Shown piece by piece: positions 41,785 to 51,790 of a stretch of 64,000 bases of DNA; the first letter of the stretch is position 1, and each line of letters opens with the position of its first letter. Origin of the DNA: Microbacterium sp. Marseille-Q6648 (GTDB taxonomy: Bacteria; Actinomycetota; Actinomycetes; Actinomycetales; Microbacteriaceae); NCBI RefSeq assembly GCF_943181415.1, contig NZ_CALPBZ010000001.1, positions 992,001 through 1,056,000 on the forward strand. The letters are read 5' to 3'. Both the position numbers and the translations under genes were made by a program. Under the pieces are notes generated by a model. That model did not search any database and was not told where the DNA came from. It was given only the letters and a program-made list of their open reading frames with translations.

Positions 41785-42315
41785 TCAGCGGGAATCGTGC
41801 TTCGGCACGGGGTCGATCTGATCGACGGCATGACGCAACCGCTCGAGGCAGTCGACCACCACGCGCATCTCGTCGTCTGTCATCTCCGCCACCGCGGCGA
41901 TCATCCGCTCGTGCATCGCCCCCAGGGTGCGGCGGACGTCTTCGTCGGTCGCGGGCGTGGGCACCACCACGATGCTCCGCCGGTCGGTGGGGTGGCGCTC
42001 GCGCCGCGCGTGGCCGGAGGCCTCGAGGCGATCGATCAGGGCCGTCATGGACGCCGTCGAGATGCCGAGCCGGCGCGTGAGGTCGGACGGGGTCAGGACT
42101 CGCCCCTCGCGTTCCGCGTGCAGCAGATGCCGCACCACCGCCATGTCGTTCTCGCCCATCCCCATCGACGCGCGCGTGCGCGAGCGCATCGCCACCTCGG
42201 CGGCGCGGTAGCGGCGGAAGGACTGCAGGAGCGCGACGGCGTGACGGCGGTGGGAATCATCGTCCACGCCGTACCAGTAGCCGCTGTCGGCGGGCTGATC
42301 AGCCACGAAACGCAT
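41785..42315 (-). CDS. MarR-family transcriptional regulator
   Basis: 176 residues. MGMGENDMAVVRHLLHAEREGRVLTPSDLTRRLGISTASMTALIDRLEASGHARRERHPTDRRSIVVV is a full winged helix-turn-helix with the Asp-Arg-Arg wing turn. The flanking helices make the dimer. It is divergent from pmt (80-base gap) and convergent with the small membrane-tethered protein. Either neighbour could be a target. No palindromic operator stands out in the gap. Confidence 0.92.
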   Translation of the reverse strand: MRFVADQPADSGYWYGVDDDSHRRHAVALLQSFRRYRAAEVAMRSRTRASMGMGENDMAVVRHLLHAEREGRVLTPSDLTRRLGISTASMTALIDRLEASGHARRERHPTDRRSIVVVPTPATDEDVRRTLGAMHERMIAAVAEMTDDEMRVVVDCLERLRHAVDQIDPVPKHDSR

Positions 42316-42383
42316 CCTAGCCCCGCTCCCGCGCCGCGACCGGCGGACACCCGCGGCGCGCCTTCGCCGCGCGACGCCGCCCG

Positions 42384-42389
42384 TAGGCT
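42384..42389 (+). promoter_or_regulatory. -10 element (TAGGCT) for pmt
   Basis: TAGGCT lies six bases before the GTG at 42396, predicting a leaderless transcript and supporting the GTG start. Confidence 0.6.
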
Positions 42390-42395
42390 TGTCGG

Positions 42396-43994
42396 GTGAC
42401 CACCGCCGTCGAGCCGCTCCTGCCCGCGACGCGGCAGTCGCTGTACGACCGCTGGACCGCTCGCCTGCACGTCGACGACCGGCTGCGGCGGCTGTACGCG
42501 TGGCTCGGACCGACCCTGGTGGTCGTCCTGGCGGGCGTGCTGCGGTTCTGGAACCTCGCGCACCCGCACGACCTGATGAACCAGTTCGACGAGACCTTCT
42601 ACGTGAAGGATGGGTGGAGCCTCTCGCAGCTCGGGTACGAGGGAGCCTGGCCCGAGAACGCCAACGAGAGCTTCCTGGCGGGCGATGTCGGCGTCTTCTC
42701 GACCGACCCCGCCTTCGTGGTGCACCCCCCGCTCGGCAAGTGGATCATCGCCCTCGGGATGCTCGCCTTCGGGCCGGAGTCCGGCTGGGGGTGGCGGTTC
42801 ACGACCGCTCTCCTCGGCACGGCCGCCGTTCTCGTGCTGATGCTGCTGGCCCGCCGGATGACCGGCTCGACGAACGTCGCGGTCGTGGCGGGGCTCTTCC
42901 TGGCGGTGGACGGACTCGCGGTGGCGATGAACCGCGTCGCGCTCCTGGACACCTCGCTGACCTTCTTCGTGCTCCTCGCGTTCCTGTTCGTGGTCATCGA
43001 CCGGGAGCGCACGTCCGACAGGGTCGCCGCCACGCTGGCAGCCCGCCGCGGCGGCGAGGCCCCTGCGCCGCGGTGGGGACCGCTGCTGTGGAACCGGCCC
43101 TGGATCCTCGCAGCGGGGGCCGCCCTGGGCGCCGCGTCGGCGATCAAGTGGTCGGGCGCGTGGGTCCTGGCCGCGCTCGGCGTGTACCTGGTCGTCACCG
43201 ACGCGCTCGCCCGCCGGCGCGCCGGGGTGCTGCTGTGGCCCACCGATGCCGTGCGGCAGGGGGCGGTCACGTTCGTGCTGCTGGTTCCCGTGGCGTTCGT
43301 GGTCTATCTGGCGTCGTGGACGGGGTGGCTCGTGACCGACGGCGGCTACGACCGCCACGCGGCCGACGCCGCCCCCGCCACCGGGTTGTGGTCATGGGTG
43401 CCGCTGCCGTTGCAGAGCCTGTGGATCTACCACCAGACGATGTACGCCTCGGCGGCGAACATCAACGGCGGGCACGTGTACTCCAGCCCCGCGTGGCAGT
43501 GGCCGCTGCTCGTCCGTCCCACCGGCATGTACTACCGGCACACGGCCGTCGGCGAGGACGGCTGCGCCTTCGCGAACGGGTGCACACAGGCGATCGCGAG
43601 CATGCCGAACCCGCTGCTGTGGTACGCCGGAATGGCCGCGGTGCTGTACCTGCTCTACCGTTTCGTCGTGGCCCGCGACTGGCGGGACGCGCTGATCCTG
43701 GTCGGCGTGGGATCGACGTACGCTCCCTGGCTGCTGTACCCGGATCGCACGATCTTCCAGTTCTACACCGTGCTGATGCTGCCGTTCGTGCTGCTGGCGC
43801 TGACCTTCGCACTGCGGACGATCGCCGGTCCCCGGCACGCGGACGACCATCGCCGTCTCACGGGGCAGCGGCTGGTCTGGGTGTTCGTGTGGGTCGCGCT
43901 GGGCCTGTCCGCGTTCTGGTACCCGGTCGTGACGGCGATGACCGTGCCCTACGACTTCTGGCACGCGCACATCTGGCTCCCCGGCTGGGCCTGA
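42396..43994 (+). CDS. pmt: Polyprenyl-phosphate-mannose: protein O-mannosyltransferase (GT39)
   Basis: 532 residues with around ten membrane helices. The catalytic first outer loop contains NQFDETFYVKDGWSL (the DE pair), and VHPPLGKWIIALG and the NRVALLDTSLTFF segment are typical of actinobacterial PMTs. It transfers mannose from polyprenyl-phosphate-mannose to Ser/Thr of exported proteins, usually coupled to Sec translocation. It ends 81 bases before the convergent hemL. Confidence 0.94.
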   Translation: MTTAVEPLLPATRQSLYDRWTARLHVDDRLRRLYAWLGPTLVVVLAGVLRFWNLAHPHDLMNQFDETFYVKDGWSLSQLGYEGAWPENANESFLAGDVGVFSTDPAFVVHPPLGKWIIALGMLAFGPESGWGWRFTTALLGTAAVLVLMLLARRMTGSTNVAVVAGLFLAVDGLAVAMNRVALLDTSLTFFVLLAFLFVVIDRERTSDRVAATLAARRGGEAPAPRWGPLLWNRPWILAAGAALGAASAIKWSGAWVLAALGVYLVVTDALARRRAGVLLWPTDAVRQGAVTFVLLVPVAFVVYLASWTGWLVTDGGYDRHAADAAPATGLWSWVPLPLQSLWIYHQTMYASAANINGGHVYSSPAWQWPLLVRPTGMYYRHTAVGEDGCAFANGCTQAIASMPNPLLWYAGMAAVLYLLYRFVVARDWRDALILVGVGSTYAPWLLYPDRTIFQFYTVLMLPFVLLALTFALRTIAGPRHADDHRRLTGQRLVWVFVWVALGLSAFWYPVVTAMTVPYDFWHAHIWLPGWA

Positions 43995-44075
43995 GCCCGG
44001 GCACCGGCACGGCGCGTGAGGTCGCGGCGGGCGGACCGGTGTGCTGCACGGGTCGGGGTGCCGCGCGCGGCCGGC

Positions 44076-45449
44076 TCAGGCGGGCGGCGTCGCGGATGCC
44101 GCGGCGCGGGCCGCGTGCGGGAGCGCGTCCAGGACGACCGACAGCGCGTCGTCATCGTGCGCAGCGGTGAGGAACCAGGCCTCGAACACGCTCGGCGGCA
44201 GCGCCACCCCGCGGTCGAGCATCTCGTGGAAGAAGGGCGCGTACCGCCACGTGTCCTGGGCGCGCGCATCGTCGTAGGTGCGGACGGGGGCGTCGCGGAA
44301 GGCGACCGAGAACAGGCTCCCGGCACGCGAGATCACATGCGCGACCCCGGCGGCCTCGAGCTCCGCGCCGAGCGCGGTGCGGACCGTGTCCGCCGCGGCA
44401 TCCACCCGGTGGTAGACCTCGGCGTCGGCCGCGCGCAGCGTCGCGATACCCGCCGCCACCGCGAGCGGGTTCCCGCTCAGGGTGCCGGCCTGGTAGACCG
44501 GCCCGAGCGGTGCGAGCAGCTCCATCAGGTCGGCGCGCCCGCCGATCCCGGCCAGGGGCATCCCGCCGCCGATGACCTTGCCGAAGGTGATGAGGTCGGG
44601 GACCCACTCCCCCTCGTCCGCGGTGCCGACCGCACCGGAGCGCTCGAGGCCCCACCAGCCGGCGGGACCGACGCGGAAGCCGGTGAGCACCTCGTCGACG
44701 ATGAGCAGCGCGCCGTCGGCGTGGACGGCGTCGGCGAGGAACCGGTTGAATCCGGCATCCGGGACCAGGACGCCTGCGTTCGCGCCGGCCGCCTCGGTGA
44801 TGACGGCGGCGATGCGCCCCGGGTGGGCGGCGAAGGCGGCCGCCACGGCCTCGCGGTCGTTGTAGGGCAGCACCAGGGTCAGGGCGGCGATGTCGGCGGG
44901 CACGCCGGCCGACCCGGGCAGGCCCAGGGTCGCGACTCCCGAGCCGGACTCGGCGAGGAGGCCGTCGGAGTGTCCGTGGTAGTGGCCGGCGAACTTCACG
45001 ATGACGTCGCGCCCCGTGGCGCCGCGCGCGATGCGGATGGCGGTCATCGTCGCCTCGGTGCCTGTCGACACCATCCGCAGGCGCTCGACGCCGCGCACGC
45101 CGTCGACGGTGAGACGCTCGATGACGGCCTCGGCCAGCTCGGTCTCGGCCGGCGTGGATGCGCCGAACGACAGCCCGCGGGCCGCCGCGCGCTGCACGGC
45201 GTCGACGACCTCGGGATGCGCGTGACCGAGGAGTGCCGGGCCCCACGAGGCGACGAGGTCGACGTAGCGCCGTCCGGTGACGTCCTGCACGCGGGCGCCT
45301 TCGGCGGCGACGATCGACAGCGGCGTGCCGCCGACGGACCCGAACGCGCGGACGGGCGAGTTCACGCCGCCGGGGATCACGGCGCGGGCGCGGGCGGCGG
45401 CGGCGTCGTTGGTGGCGGAGCCGTGGGCGGCGTCGGTGAGGACGGTCAT
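44076..45449 (-). CDS. hemL: Glutamate-1-semialdehyde 2,1-aminomutase
   Basis: 457 residues, PLP class-III aminotransferase fold. It converts glutamate-1-semialdehyde to 5-aminolevulinate. [12 protein letters not shown] at the N-terminus, [26 protein letters not shown] and the PLP lysine in [13 protein letters not shown] are visible. Last gene of the minus-strand haem operon; its ATG overlaps the hemB stop (ATGA). Confidence 0.97.
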   Translation of the reverse strand: MTVLTDAAHGSATNDAAAARARAVIPGGVNSPVRAFGSVGGTPLSIVAAEGARVQDVTGRRYVDLVASWGPALLGHAHPEVVDAVQRAAARGLSFGASTPAETELAEAVIERLTVDGVRGVERLRMVSTGTEATMTAIRIARGATGRDVIVKFAGHYHGHSDGLLAESGSGVATLGLPGSAGVPADIAALTLVLPYNDREAVAAAFAAHPGRIAAVITEAAGANAGVLVPDAGFNRFLADAVHADGALLIVDEVLTGFRVGPAGWWGLERSGAVGTADEGEWVPDLITFGKVIGGGMPLAGIGGRADLMELLAPLGPVYQAGTLSGNPLAVAAGIATLRAADAEVYHRVDAAADTVRTALGAELEAAGVAHVISRAGSLFSVAFRDAPVRTYDDARAQDTWRYAPFFHEMLDRGVALPPSVFEAWFLTAAHDDDALSVVLDALPHAARAAASATPPA

Positions 45450-46432
45450 GCGCGGGAGATCCTTTCGGCGACCTCGATCGCCCAGTAGGTCAGCACCGCG
45501 TCGGCGCCGGCGCGGAGGATGCTGACGAGCGACTCGTCGACGGCGCGGTCGCGGTCGATCCAGCCGTGCGCGGCGGCGGCCTCGATCATGGCGTATTCGC
45601 CGCTGACCTGGTAGGCCCACACGGGCACGGGGCTGGTGGCGGCCGCGTCGGCGAGGACGTCGAGATAGCTCATCGCCGGCTTCACCATGACGATGTCGGC
45701 GCCTTCGTCGATGTCGAGGGCCACCTCGCGTGCGCCTTCGCGTCGGTTGCCGGGATCGAGCTGGTACGTGCGGCGGTCGCCCTGCAGCGACGACTGAACG
45801 GCCTCGCGGAACGGACCGTAGAAGGCCGAGGCGTACTTCGCCGCGTAGGCCAGCAGGGCCACGTCACCCCGCCCGGCGTCGTCGAGCGCGGCGCGGATGA
45901 CCGCGGTCTGGCCGTCCATCATCCCCGACATCCCCAGCAGCTGGGAGCCGGACGCCGCCTGGGCGAGCGCCATGTCGCGGTACCGCTCGAGGGTGGCGTC
46001 GTTGTCGACCAGGCCCCGGTCATCGAGCACGCCGCAGTGCCCGTGGTCGGTGAACTCGTCCAGGCACAGGTCGGTCTGCACGACGAGGGCGTCGCCCGCC
46101 TCGGCGACGGCGACCTCGGTCGCGATGTTCAGGATGCCGTCGGCGGCGGTGGCGCCGGATCCGGTCGCGTCCTTGTGCTCGGGCACGCCGAACAGCATCA
46201 CTCCGCCGATGCCGGCGGCGGCCGCGCGCTGCAGCTCGACCTTCAGCGAGTCGAGCGAGTGCTGCACGACGCCCGGCATGGACGAGATGGGGACCGCGGC
46301 GTCGGCGCCCTCGCGGACGAACAGCGGAAGGACGAGCTTCGCCGGATCGATGCGGGTCTCGCCGGTCAGGCGACGCCACGCGGGTGTGGCACGCAGGCGG
46401 CGCGCACGGACGGCGGGGAACGACGCGGTCAT
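45446..46432 (-). CDS. hemB: Porphobilinogen synthase (5-aminolevulinate dehydratase)
   Basis: 328 residues; condenses two 5-aminolevulinates. The two active-site lysines are in [18 protein letters not shown] and [12 protein letters not shown]. The metal-site segment reads [13 protein letters not shown], so one Cys of the classical zinc triad is Asp here, which may mean a different metal dependence. The start overlaps the hemC stop and the stop overlaps the hemL start. Confidence 0.96.
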   Translation of the reverse strand: MTASFPAVRARRLRATPAWRRLTGETRIDPAKLVLPLFVREGADAAVPISSMPGVVQHSLDSLKVELQRAAAAGIGGVMLFGVPEHKDATGSGATAADGILNIATEVAVAEAGDALVVQTDLCLDEFTDHGHCGVLDDRGLVDNDATLERYRDMALAQAASGSQLLGMSGMMDGQTAVIRAALDDAGRGDVALLAYAAKYASAFYGPFREAVQSSLQGDRRTYQLDPGNRREGAREVALDIDEGADIVMVKPAMSYLDVLADAAATSPVPVWAYQVSGEYAMIEAAAAHGWIDRDRAVDESLVSILRAGADAVLTYWAIEVAERISRA

Positions 46433-47346
46433 CGGTCCTCCTCGGGGCGGGCGCCGAGCGGCGCCAGGTCGGCGGCCCCGGCGGCCAGCAGTTCGGCCGA
46501 GACGCGCTCGGCCAGCTCGGCGGCGGAGTCGTCGTCGAGCACGGCGGCGTGGGAGCTCGTCAGCTGCGCACTGCCGTCGACGCGGTAGATCCGCGCCGTG
46601 AGGAACAGCATCCCGTCCTCGACGAAGGAACGCGCGCCGATCGGGGCGGCGCACCCGGCTTCCAGGCGTGCGAGCACACCCCGCTCGGCCTCGGCGGCCA
46701 GGCGCGTGGGGCGGTGGTCGACGCGCGCGGCGAGCGCCTCGTCGCCGGTGCGGGTTTCGACGGCCAGCGCGCCCTGCGCGGGGGCGGTGGGCCAGCGGTC
46801 GAGGTCGAACAGCTCGGTCGCGGCGTCGGAGCGCCCGAGCCGCTCCAGCCCTGCGGCGGCGAGCACCACCGCGTCGAGCCCGCGCTCTGGGTCGGCGTCG
46901 CCGACGCGCGCGAGCCGCGTGTCGATGTTGCCGCGGATGTCGACGACGTCGAGGTCGGGCCGGCGCGCGGCGAGCTGGGCACGGCGGCGCGGCGAGCCGG
47001 TTCCGACGCGAGCGCCCTCGGGGAGGGTCTCGAGAGTGAGTCCGTCCCGTGCGCACAGGGCGTCCCGCGCGTCGGCACGGCGCGGCACCGCCGCGATCGA
47101 CAGCCCGTCGATGGGCGCGGTGGGAAGGTCCTTGTACGAGTGCACGACGGCATCGACCTCGCCGGCCAGCAGGGCCTCGCGCAGGGCCGCGGCGAACACG
47201 CCCGCACCGCCGAGCGACGCCAGCGACGCCGTGGAGCGGTCCCCCTCGGACTGGATGATGACGAGCTCGCCGCCGAGGGCGTCGGCCACGGTGCCCGCCT
47301 GGGCCGTCGCCAGCGCGCTGCCGCGGGTGCCGATGCGCAGCGTCAC
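46429..47346 (-). CDS. hemC: Hydroxymethylbilane synthase
   Basis: 305 residues; polymerises four porphobilinogens on a dipyrromethane cofactor. The N-terminus is [14 protein letters not shown], the substrate loop [16 protein letters not shown] and the cofactor Cys in [16 protein letters not shown] start overlapping the chdC stop. No uroporphyrinogen-III synthase (hemD) follows it, unlike many hem operons. Confidence 0.96.
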   Translation of the reverse strand: MTLRIGTRGSALATAQAGTVADALGGELVIIQSEGDRSTASLASLGGAGVFAAALREALLAGEVDAVVHSYKDLPTAPIDGLSIAAVPRRADARDALCARDGLTLETLPEGARVGTGSPRRRAQLAARRPDLDVVDIRGNIDTRLARVGDADPERGLDAVVLAAAGLERLGRSDAATELFDLDRWPTAPAQGALAVETRTGDEALAARVDHRPTRLAAEAERGVLARLEAGCAAPIGARSFVEDGMLFLTARIYRVDGSAQLTSSHAAVLDDDSAAELAERVSAELLAAGAADLAPLGARPEEDR

Positions 47347-48014
47347 GCCACCACCTCGGCGACCTCATCGGCAGTGATCATGCGTCCGGTGAAGAACGGC
47401 ACCTCTTCGCGCACGTGGCGTCGGGCTTCGGTGGCCCGCAGGTACCGCATGAGGTCGACGAGGTCCACCGGGTCGTCGGCCTCGAGGGCCAGCAGCCATT
47501 CGTAGTCCCCGAGCGCGAAGCTCGCCACGGTGTTGGACTGCACCTGCGGGTAGTCGCGTCCCTTCAGCCCGTGCTCGCGCAGCATCTGGCCGCGCTCCTC
47601 TGCGGGCAGGACGTACCACTCGTAGCTGCGGACGAACGGGTACACCGTGACCCACTGCTTGGGCGGCAGGCCGCGCGAGAACGCCGGCGCGTGGTCGCGG
47701 CTGAACTCGGCCTCGCGGTGGACGCCGAGCGCGTTCCACGTCGGAAGCAGCGGGGCGAGCTCGCGCGAGCGCCGGAGCGTGCGCAGATCCGCCTGCAGCC
47801 CCTCCGCGGTGTGTCCGGTGAGCCACAGCAGGATGTCGGCGTCGGCGCGGAGGCCCGAGACGTCGTAGATCGCGCGCAGGCTGGGCAGGTCGGCGGCGAG
47901 GTGCGCCAGGGAGGTCGCGTCCCCGGGGGCCGACGAGGGGTGCGGGTCGCGGCGGAGCACGGCCCACAGGGCGTAGTGGTCGACCGGGGTGCTGTCGTTC
48001 TCGTTCTCGCTCAC
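47343..48014 (-). CDS. chdC: Coproheme decarboxylase (HemQ/ChdC)
   Basis: 223 residues of the chlorite-dismutase superfamily. [61 protein letters not shown] contains the HemQ core, including the catalytic Tyr region and proximal His region. It decarboxylates coproheme to haem b, the last step of the coproporphyrin-dependent pathway of Gram-positives. GTG start overlapping the cgoX stop. The N-terminus is acidic and polar. Confidence 0.94.
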   Translation of the reverse strand: MSENENDSTPVDHYALWAVLRRDPHPSSAPGDATSLAHLAADLPSLRAIYDVSGLRADADILLWLTGHTAEGLQADLRTLRRSRELAPLLPTWNALGVHREAEFSRDHAPAFSRGLPPKQWVTVYPFVRSYEWYVLPAEERGQMLREHGLKGRDYPQVQSNTVASFALGDYEWLLALEADDPVDLVDLMRYLRATEARRHVREEVPFFTGRMITADEVAEVVA

Positions 48015-49291
48015 GGTTCCATCCTCTCCCGTCCGGGCGCGTCCGGACTCTTCGATGACGCCTCGAGAAGGGTGCGGGCGACCCCCTCGGCGTGTCCCAC
48101 CACCGCGGCCAGGCCCGTGCCCCCCGCGGTCTCGCCCACCACCGGCATCCCGGGGGCCTCGTCCTTCTCGGCGCGGCGCCAGGTGATCGCGACGGCGTCC
48201 TCGATCTCGACCACGGGAGCGCCGAGCAGCACGCCGAGGTCGCGGGCGGCCGTGGTCGCGGCATCCGCGGGCTCGCCGTCGTACGACAGCCGCACGGCAT
48301 GGCGACCCGGGAGCGCATCGGCGATCCACGACCATTTCGCCGTCAGGTGGGTCAGCGCGCGGGCGGTGACGCCGGGGGCGTCGGGGGCGACGAGGATGCC
48401 GGTGCCGCGCGGAGCGCGATCGAGCGCCGGGGCGTCCACGACGAGGGTGACGAGGGTGAGCACTCTGCCGGCCTGTTCCCGGGTCGGGTCGGGCATGGCG
48501 CGGACGACATGGCCCCGCGCGCGGACGCCGTCGACCGTGAGGCCGTCGGCGGTGATGTCCTCGACGACGCGGCCCGTCTCGATGCGCGCGCCGGCAGCGA
48601 CGGCGTCCGCGGCGAGCGCGTGCGGAAGGCGGTGCATGCCGCCGCGGATCCCGGCGACCTGCGACCCCGCCGGCGCCGCGGCGCGAAGGGAGGCCACCGC
48701 CGCCGCGAGGGACCCGTGGGCGAGCACGCGCGCGCGAAGGCCGGGCACCGCCGACTCGACCGGCACGTCGTCGGCATCGCGGGAGTGGACGCCGCGCACG
48801 ACCGGCCCGACGAGCCCGTCGACGACTCCCGCTCCCATGCGCGCGCGCACGAGCGCGCCGAGGGTGGCGGCATCCTGCCCCACCTCCGCCGGCAGGAGCA
48901 GGTCGAGGCGGGCGCGCAGTGCCGCGCGGCGGCCGATCACGCGGGCCACGTCCCGTGCCGCGGGGTCGCCGGGGATGCCGAGGATGCCGGTGGACGGCAG
49001 CGGCACGGCGGTGCCGTCGGAGCGGTGCAGCCACGCCGGCGCGGGGCTGGGGGTGACGATGTCGTCGGCCATGCCGAGTTCGGCGAGGAGTGCGGCCACG
49101 ACGCCGCCGCGGGTCGCGAAGGACTCGGCCGCGGCGTCGAGGTCGACGCCGGCCACGCGGATCGGCGCGACCTGACCGCCGACGCGGTCCGCGCGTTCGA
49201 AGACGCGCACGGAGCGACCCGCGAGCGCGAGGCGCCGGGCGAGGACGAGCCCGCCCACGCCCCCTCCGGCGATGAGGACCTCAGAGGTCAT
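48011..49291 (-). CDS. hemY: Coproporphyrinogen III oxidase, HemY type (CgoX)
   Basis: 426 residues, FAD amine-oxidase fold. The N-terminal dinucleotide motif is VLIAGGGVGGLVLARRLALAGRSVRVFERADRVGGQ, and the C-terminal FAD motif region EAPGMPVVGETAGGTGLAAVVGHAEGVART. In organisms with HemQ this enzyme oxidises coproporphyrinogen III to coproporphyrin III. It overlaps hemE by 11 bases and chdC by four. Confidence 0.93.
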   Translation of the reverse strand: MTSEVLIAGGGVGGLVLARRLALAGRSVRVFERADRVGGQVAPIRVAGVDLDAAAESFATRGGVVAALLAELGMADDIVTPSPAPAWLHRSDGTAVPLPSTGILGIPGDPAARDVARVIGRRAALRARLDLLLPAEVGQDAATLGALVRARMGAGVVDGLVGPVVRGVHSRDADDVPVESAVPGLRARVLAHGSLAAAVASLRAAAPAGSQVAGIRGGMHRLPHALAADAVAAGARIETGRVVEDITADGLTVDGVRARGHVVRAMPDPTREQAGRVLTLVTLVVDAPALDRAPRGTGILVAPDAPGVTARALTHLTAKWSWIADALPGRHAVRLSYDGEPADAATTAARDLGVLLGAPVVEIEDAVAITWRRAEKDEAPGMPVVGETAGGTGLAAVVGHAEGVARTLLEASSKSPDAPGRERMEP

Positions 49292-50351
49292 GCACGAGGT
49301 CCACGATCCGGCTGAGCACGTCGGGGTCGGTCTCGGGCGGCACGCCGTGCCCGAGGTTCACGATGTGCGCGGGCGCCGCGGCGCCGCGCTCGACCACGTC
49401 GCGGACGTGGCGCTCGATGAGCGGCCAGGGCGCCGTGAGGAAGGCCGCGTCGATGTTGCCCTGCAGCGGAACGGCACCGCGGAGCCGGCGGTTGGCCTCG
49501 TCCAGCGGCAGGCGCCAGTCGATGCCGACGACGTCGGCTCCGATTCCGGGAAGGACGTCGAGCACATCGCCCATGCCGAGCCCGAAGTGGATCTTCGGCA
49601 CGTCCAGGCCGCGCAGCGCGTCGAAGGCACGACGGGAATGGGGGCTGACGCGGCGCACGTAGTCGTCGCGCGAGAGCGACCCGGCCCATGAGTCGAACAG
49701 CTGCACCACGCTCGCACCGGCGAGCACCTGGGCCTCGAGGAACGCGCCGGTGACGTCCGCACACCAGTTCAGCAGCGTGGACCACGTGCGCGGGTCGGTG
49801 CGCATCAGCGCGCGGGTGCGCAGCTGGTCCTTGGACGGCCCGCCCTCCACGAGATAGCTGGCGAGGGTGTACGGAGCACCGCCGAAGCCGATGACCGGGC
49901 GATCGCCGAGCTCGGCCGCGACGATGCCGACGGCCTCCGAGATCGGGGCGAGCGCCTCCGGCTCGATCGGTCGGAGTCTGAGCACGTCCGACGCGGAGCG
50001 CACCGGCTCGTCGAGCACAGGTCCCCGGCCGGGGACGATGCGCACACCCACCCCGGCGAGCAGGACGGGCACGACGATGTCGCTGAAGAACACCGCCGCG
50101 TCCACACCGTGGCGACGCACCGGCTGCAGGGTGATCTCGGCGGCGAGGGCGGGGTCGAGGCACGCGTCGAGCATGTCGGTCCCCATGCGCAGTTCGCGGT
50201 ACTCGGGAAGGGACCGGCCCGCCTGGCGCATGAACCACACCGGAAGGGTTTGGGGCCGGTCGCCGCGCGCGGCCCGCACGAGGGGCGCGGCGGCGGTACG
50301 GCCGCTCGCGAGCGGGTGGTCGACGGGCAGCGAAGTGACGGCGGATGACAC
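49281..50351 (-). CDS. hemE: Uroporphyrinogen decarboxylase
   Basis: 356 residues; makes coproporphyrinogen III. Signatures PVWFMRQAGRSLPEYRELR, FFSDIVVPVLLAGVGV, GFGGAPYTLASYLVEGGPSK and VQLFDSWAGSLS are present. The GTG at 50351 is preferred since TACCCT lies six bases upstream and the longer upstream frame crosses into the hemA region. First gene of the haem operon, divergent from hemA with only 61 bases between start codons. Confidence 0.96.
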   Translation of the reverse strand: MSSAVTSLPVDHPLASGRTAAAPLVRAARGDRPQTLPVWFMRQAGRSLPEYRELRMGTDMLDACLDPALAAEITLQPVRRHGVDAAVFFSDIVVPVLLAGVGVRIVPGRGPVLDEPVRSASDVLRLRPIEPEALAPISEAVGIVAAELGDRPVIGFGGAPYTLASYLVEGGPSKDQLRTRALMRTDPRTWSTLLNWCADVTGAFLEAQVLAGASVVQLFDSWAGSLSRDDYVRRVSPHSRRAFDALRGLDVPKIHFGLGMGDVLDVLPGIGADVVGIDWRLPLDEANRRLRGAVPLQGNIDAAFLTAPWPLIERHVRDVVERGAAAPAHIVNLGHGVPPETDPDVLSRIVDLVHDL

Positions 50352-50357
50352 CCGACA

Positions 50358-50363
50358 AGGGTA
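50358..50363 (-). promoter_or_regulatory. -10 element (TACCCT) for the hemE operon
   Basis: On the minus strand TACCCT sits six bases before the hemE GTG. With the hemA -10 it makes a compact divergent leaderless promoter. Confidence 0.5.
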
Positions 50364-50400
50364 CGCGGCCCGTCTCCGTGAAGGTGTCGGGAACGACCGG

Positions 50401-50406
50401 TAGAAT
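50401..50406 (+). promoter_or_regulatory. -10 element (TAGAAT) for hemA
   Basis: TAGAAT is followed by six bases and then the GTG of hemA. The strong hexamer and spacing predict transcription starting at the start codon. Confidence 0.7.
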
Positions 50407-50412
50407 CGTCCG

Positions 50413-51660
50413 GTGCTCTTCTGTCTGTCCGCGAACCACCGGAACACCGAGTTCGACGTGCTCGACCGGGTTTCGCGTAGCGCGGACGCCAGCCCCGAGA
50501 CGATCCTGACGAACCACGACTTCGTCCGCGGCGCGGTCGTGCTCGCCACCTGCAACCGCTTCGAGGCCTACCTCGACATCGACGAGCCGCTCACCGGCGG
50601 AGCCGCCCTCGCACGCGAAGCGGTGCTCGACTCCCTGGGCCCGCTCGGCGACGGCGACGTGGACGCGCTGCGCGCCTCGGCCGTTGCCCTGTCGGGCGAC
50701 GACGTCGTGCGACACCTCTTCGCGGTGAGCTCGGGGCTCGAGTCCATGGTGCTCGGCGAGGACGAGATCACCGGCCAGGTGCAGCGCGCTCTCGCCGCCG
50801 CCCGCGCCCGCGGGGCGACGACCCCGCAGCTCGAGCAGGCGTTCCAGCGGGCTGCGCACACCACGCGCGAGGTGCGCGCGACCTCCGACCTCGGCGCCGC
50901 CGGTCGCTCGCTCGCCCGCATCGCCCTCGACATGGTCGACTCCCGCGTCACCGACTGGGCCGACGTGCGGGTGCTGCTGGTCGGCACCGGTCAGTACGCC
51001 GCGACGACGATCGCCGCCCTGCAGGCGCGGGGCGCGCTCGACATCACGGTGTTCTCGTCGACGGGCCGTGCCGAGCGCTTCGCCGCCCGTTACGGCATCC
51101 GCTCGGCTGCAGACCTGCGCACCGCCATGGTCGACGCCGACGTCGTGATGACATGCACCGCGCGCTACACGGTCACCGCCGACGAGATCCCCGACCACCG
51201 GCCGCGCCTGGTCATCGACCTGGGCCTGCCCCGCAACGTCGACCAGGCCGTCGCCGACGTCCCCGGCATCGAGCTGATCGATCTCGAGCTCATCGGCCGT
51301 CACGCCGCGCTCCCCGAGCTCGGCGGACGCGGCGCCCACGAGGTGGTCGGATCGCACGCCGCCACGTTCGCGGCCGAGCGGGATGCCGCCCCCGCCGTCG
51401 TGGCCGTGCGCGGACACATCCAGACGGCACTCGAGGCCGAGCTCGCCCGGGTGAAGGACGCCGACCCGGGCGCCGACGCCACCCGCGCGGCCCTGCGCCA
51501 CCTCGCCGGGGTGCTCTCGCACACTCCGTCGGTGCGCGCACGCGAGTTCGCCGCCGCCGGCCGCCTCGACGAGTTCGAAGCGGCGCTCGAGACGGTGTTC
51601 GGACTCGAGGTGGCGCGCCGCGCCGCCCAGGACATCGACATCCCCCGCGCCGCGGGCTGA
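50413..51660 (+). CDS. hemA: Glutamyl-tRNA reductase
   Basis: 415 residues. It reduces Glu-tRNA to glutamate-1-semialdehyde, the first committed step of the C5 pathway. The catalytic Cys is in VVLATCNRFEAYL, the signature is SSGLESMVLGEDEITGQVQRAL, the NADPH motif VLLVGTGQYAATTIAAL and the dimerisation helices are at the C-terminus. GTG start, leaderless. A hairpin begins six bases after the stop. It stands divergent to the other hem genes. Confidence 0.97.
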   Translation: MLFCLSANHRNTEFDVLDRVSRSADASPETILTNHDFVRGAVVLATCNRFEAYLDIDEPLTGGAALAREAVLDSLGPLGDGDVDALRASAVALSGDDVVRHLFAVSSGLESMVLGEDEITGQVQRALAAARARGATTPQLEQAFQRAAHTTREVRATSDLGAAGRSLARIALDMVDSRVTDWADVRVLLVGTGQYAATTIAALQARGALDITVFSSTGRAERFAARYGIRSAADLRTAMVDADVVMTCTARYTVTADEIPDHRPRLVIDLGLPRNVDQAVADVPGIELIDLELIGRHAALPELGGRGAHEVVGSHAATFAAERDAAPAVVAVRGHIQTALEAELARVKDADPGADATRAALRHLAGVLSHTPSVRAREFAAAGRLDEFEAALETVFGLEVARRAAQDIDIPRAAG

Positions 51661-51666
51661 GCCCGG

Positions 51667-51694
51667 TCCTCCGCTTCTCGCGCCGGGCGGAGGA
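51667..51694 (+). terminator. Hairpin after hemA
   Basis: TCCTCCGC (51667-51674) pairs with GCGGAGGA (51687-51694) around a 12-base loop, directly after the hemA stop. It is the first of three similar stems in this gap. Confidence 0.55.
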
Positions 51695-51751
51695 GATGTC
51701 GCCGGCCGGAGGAGACACCCGCACGTACGCGTCCTCCCCCGCGCGATCCGT

Positions 51752-51777
51752 CCTCCGCCCGCGGCGGCCGGCGGAGG
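51752..51777 (-). terminator. Hairpin after the DUF255 gene
   Basis: CCTCCGCC (51752-51759) pairs with GGCGGAGG (51770-51777). It lies 14 bases past the stop of the minus-strand gene and may end its transcript. Confidence 0.5.
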
Positions 51778-51790
51778 GCACCGACCGCGG

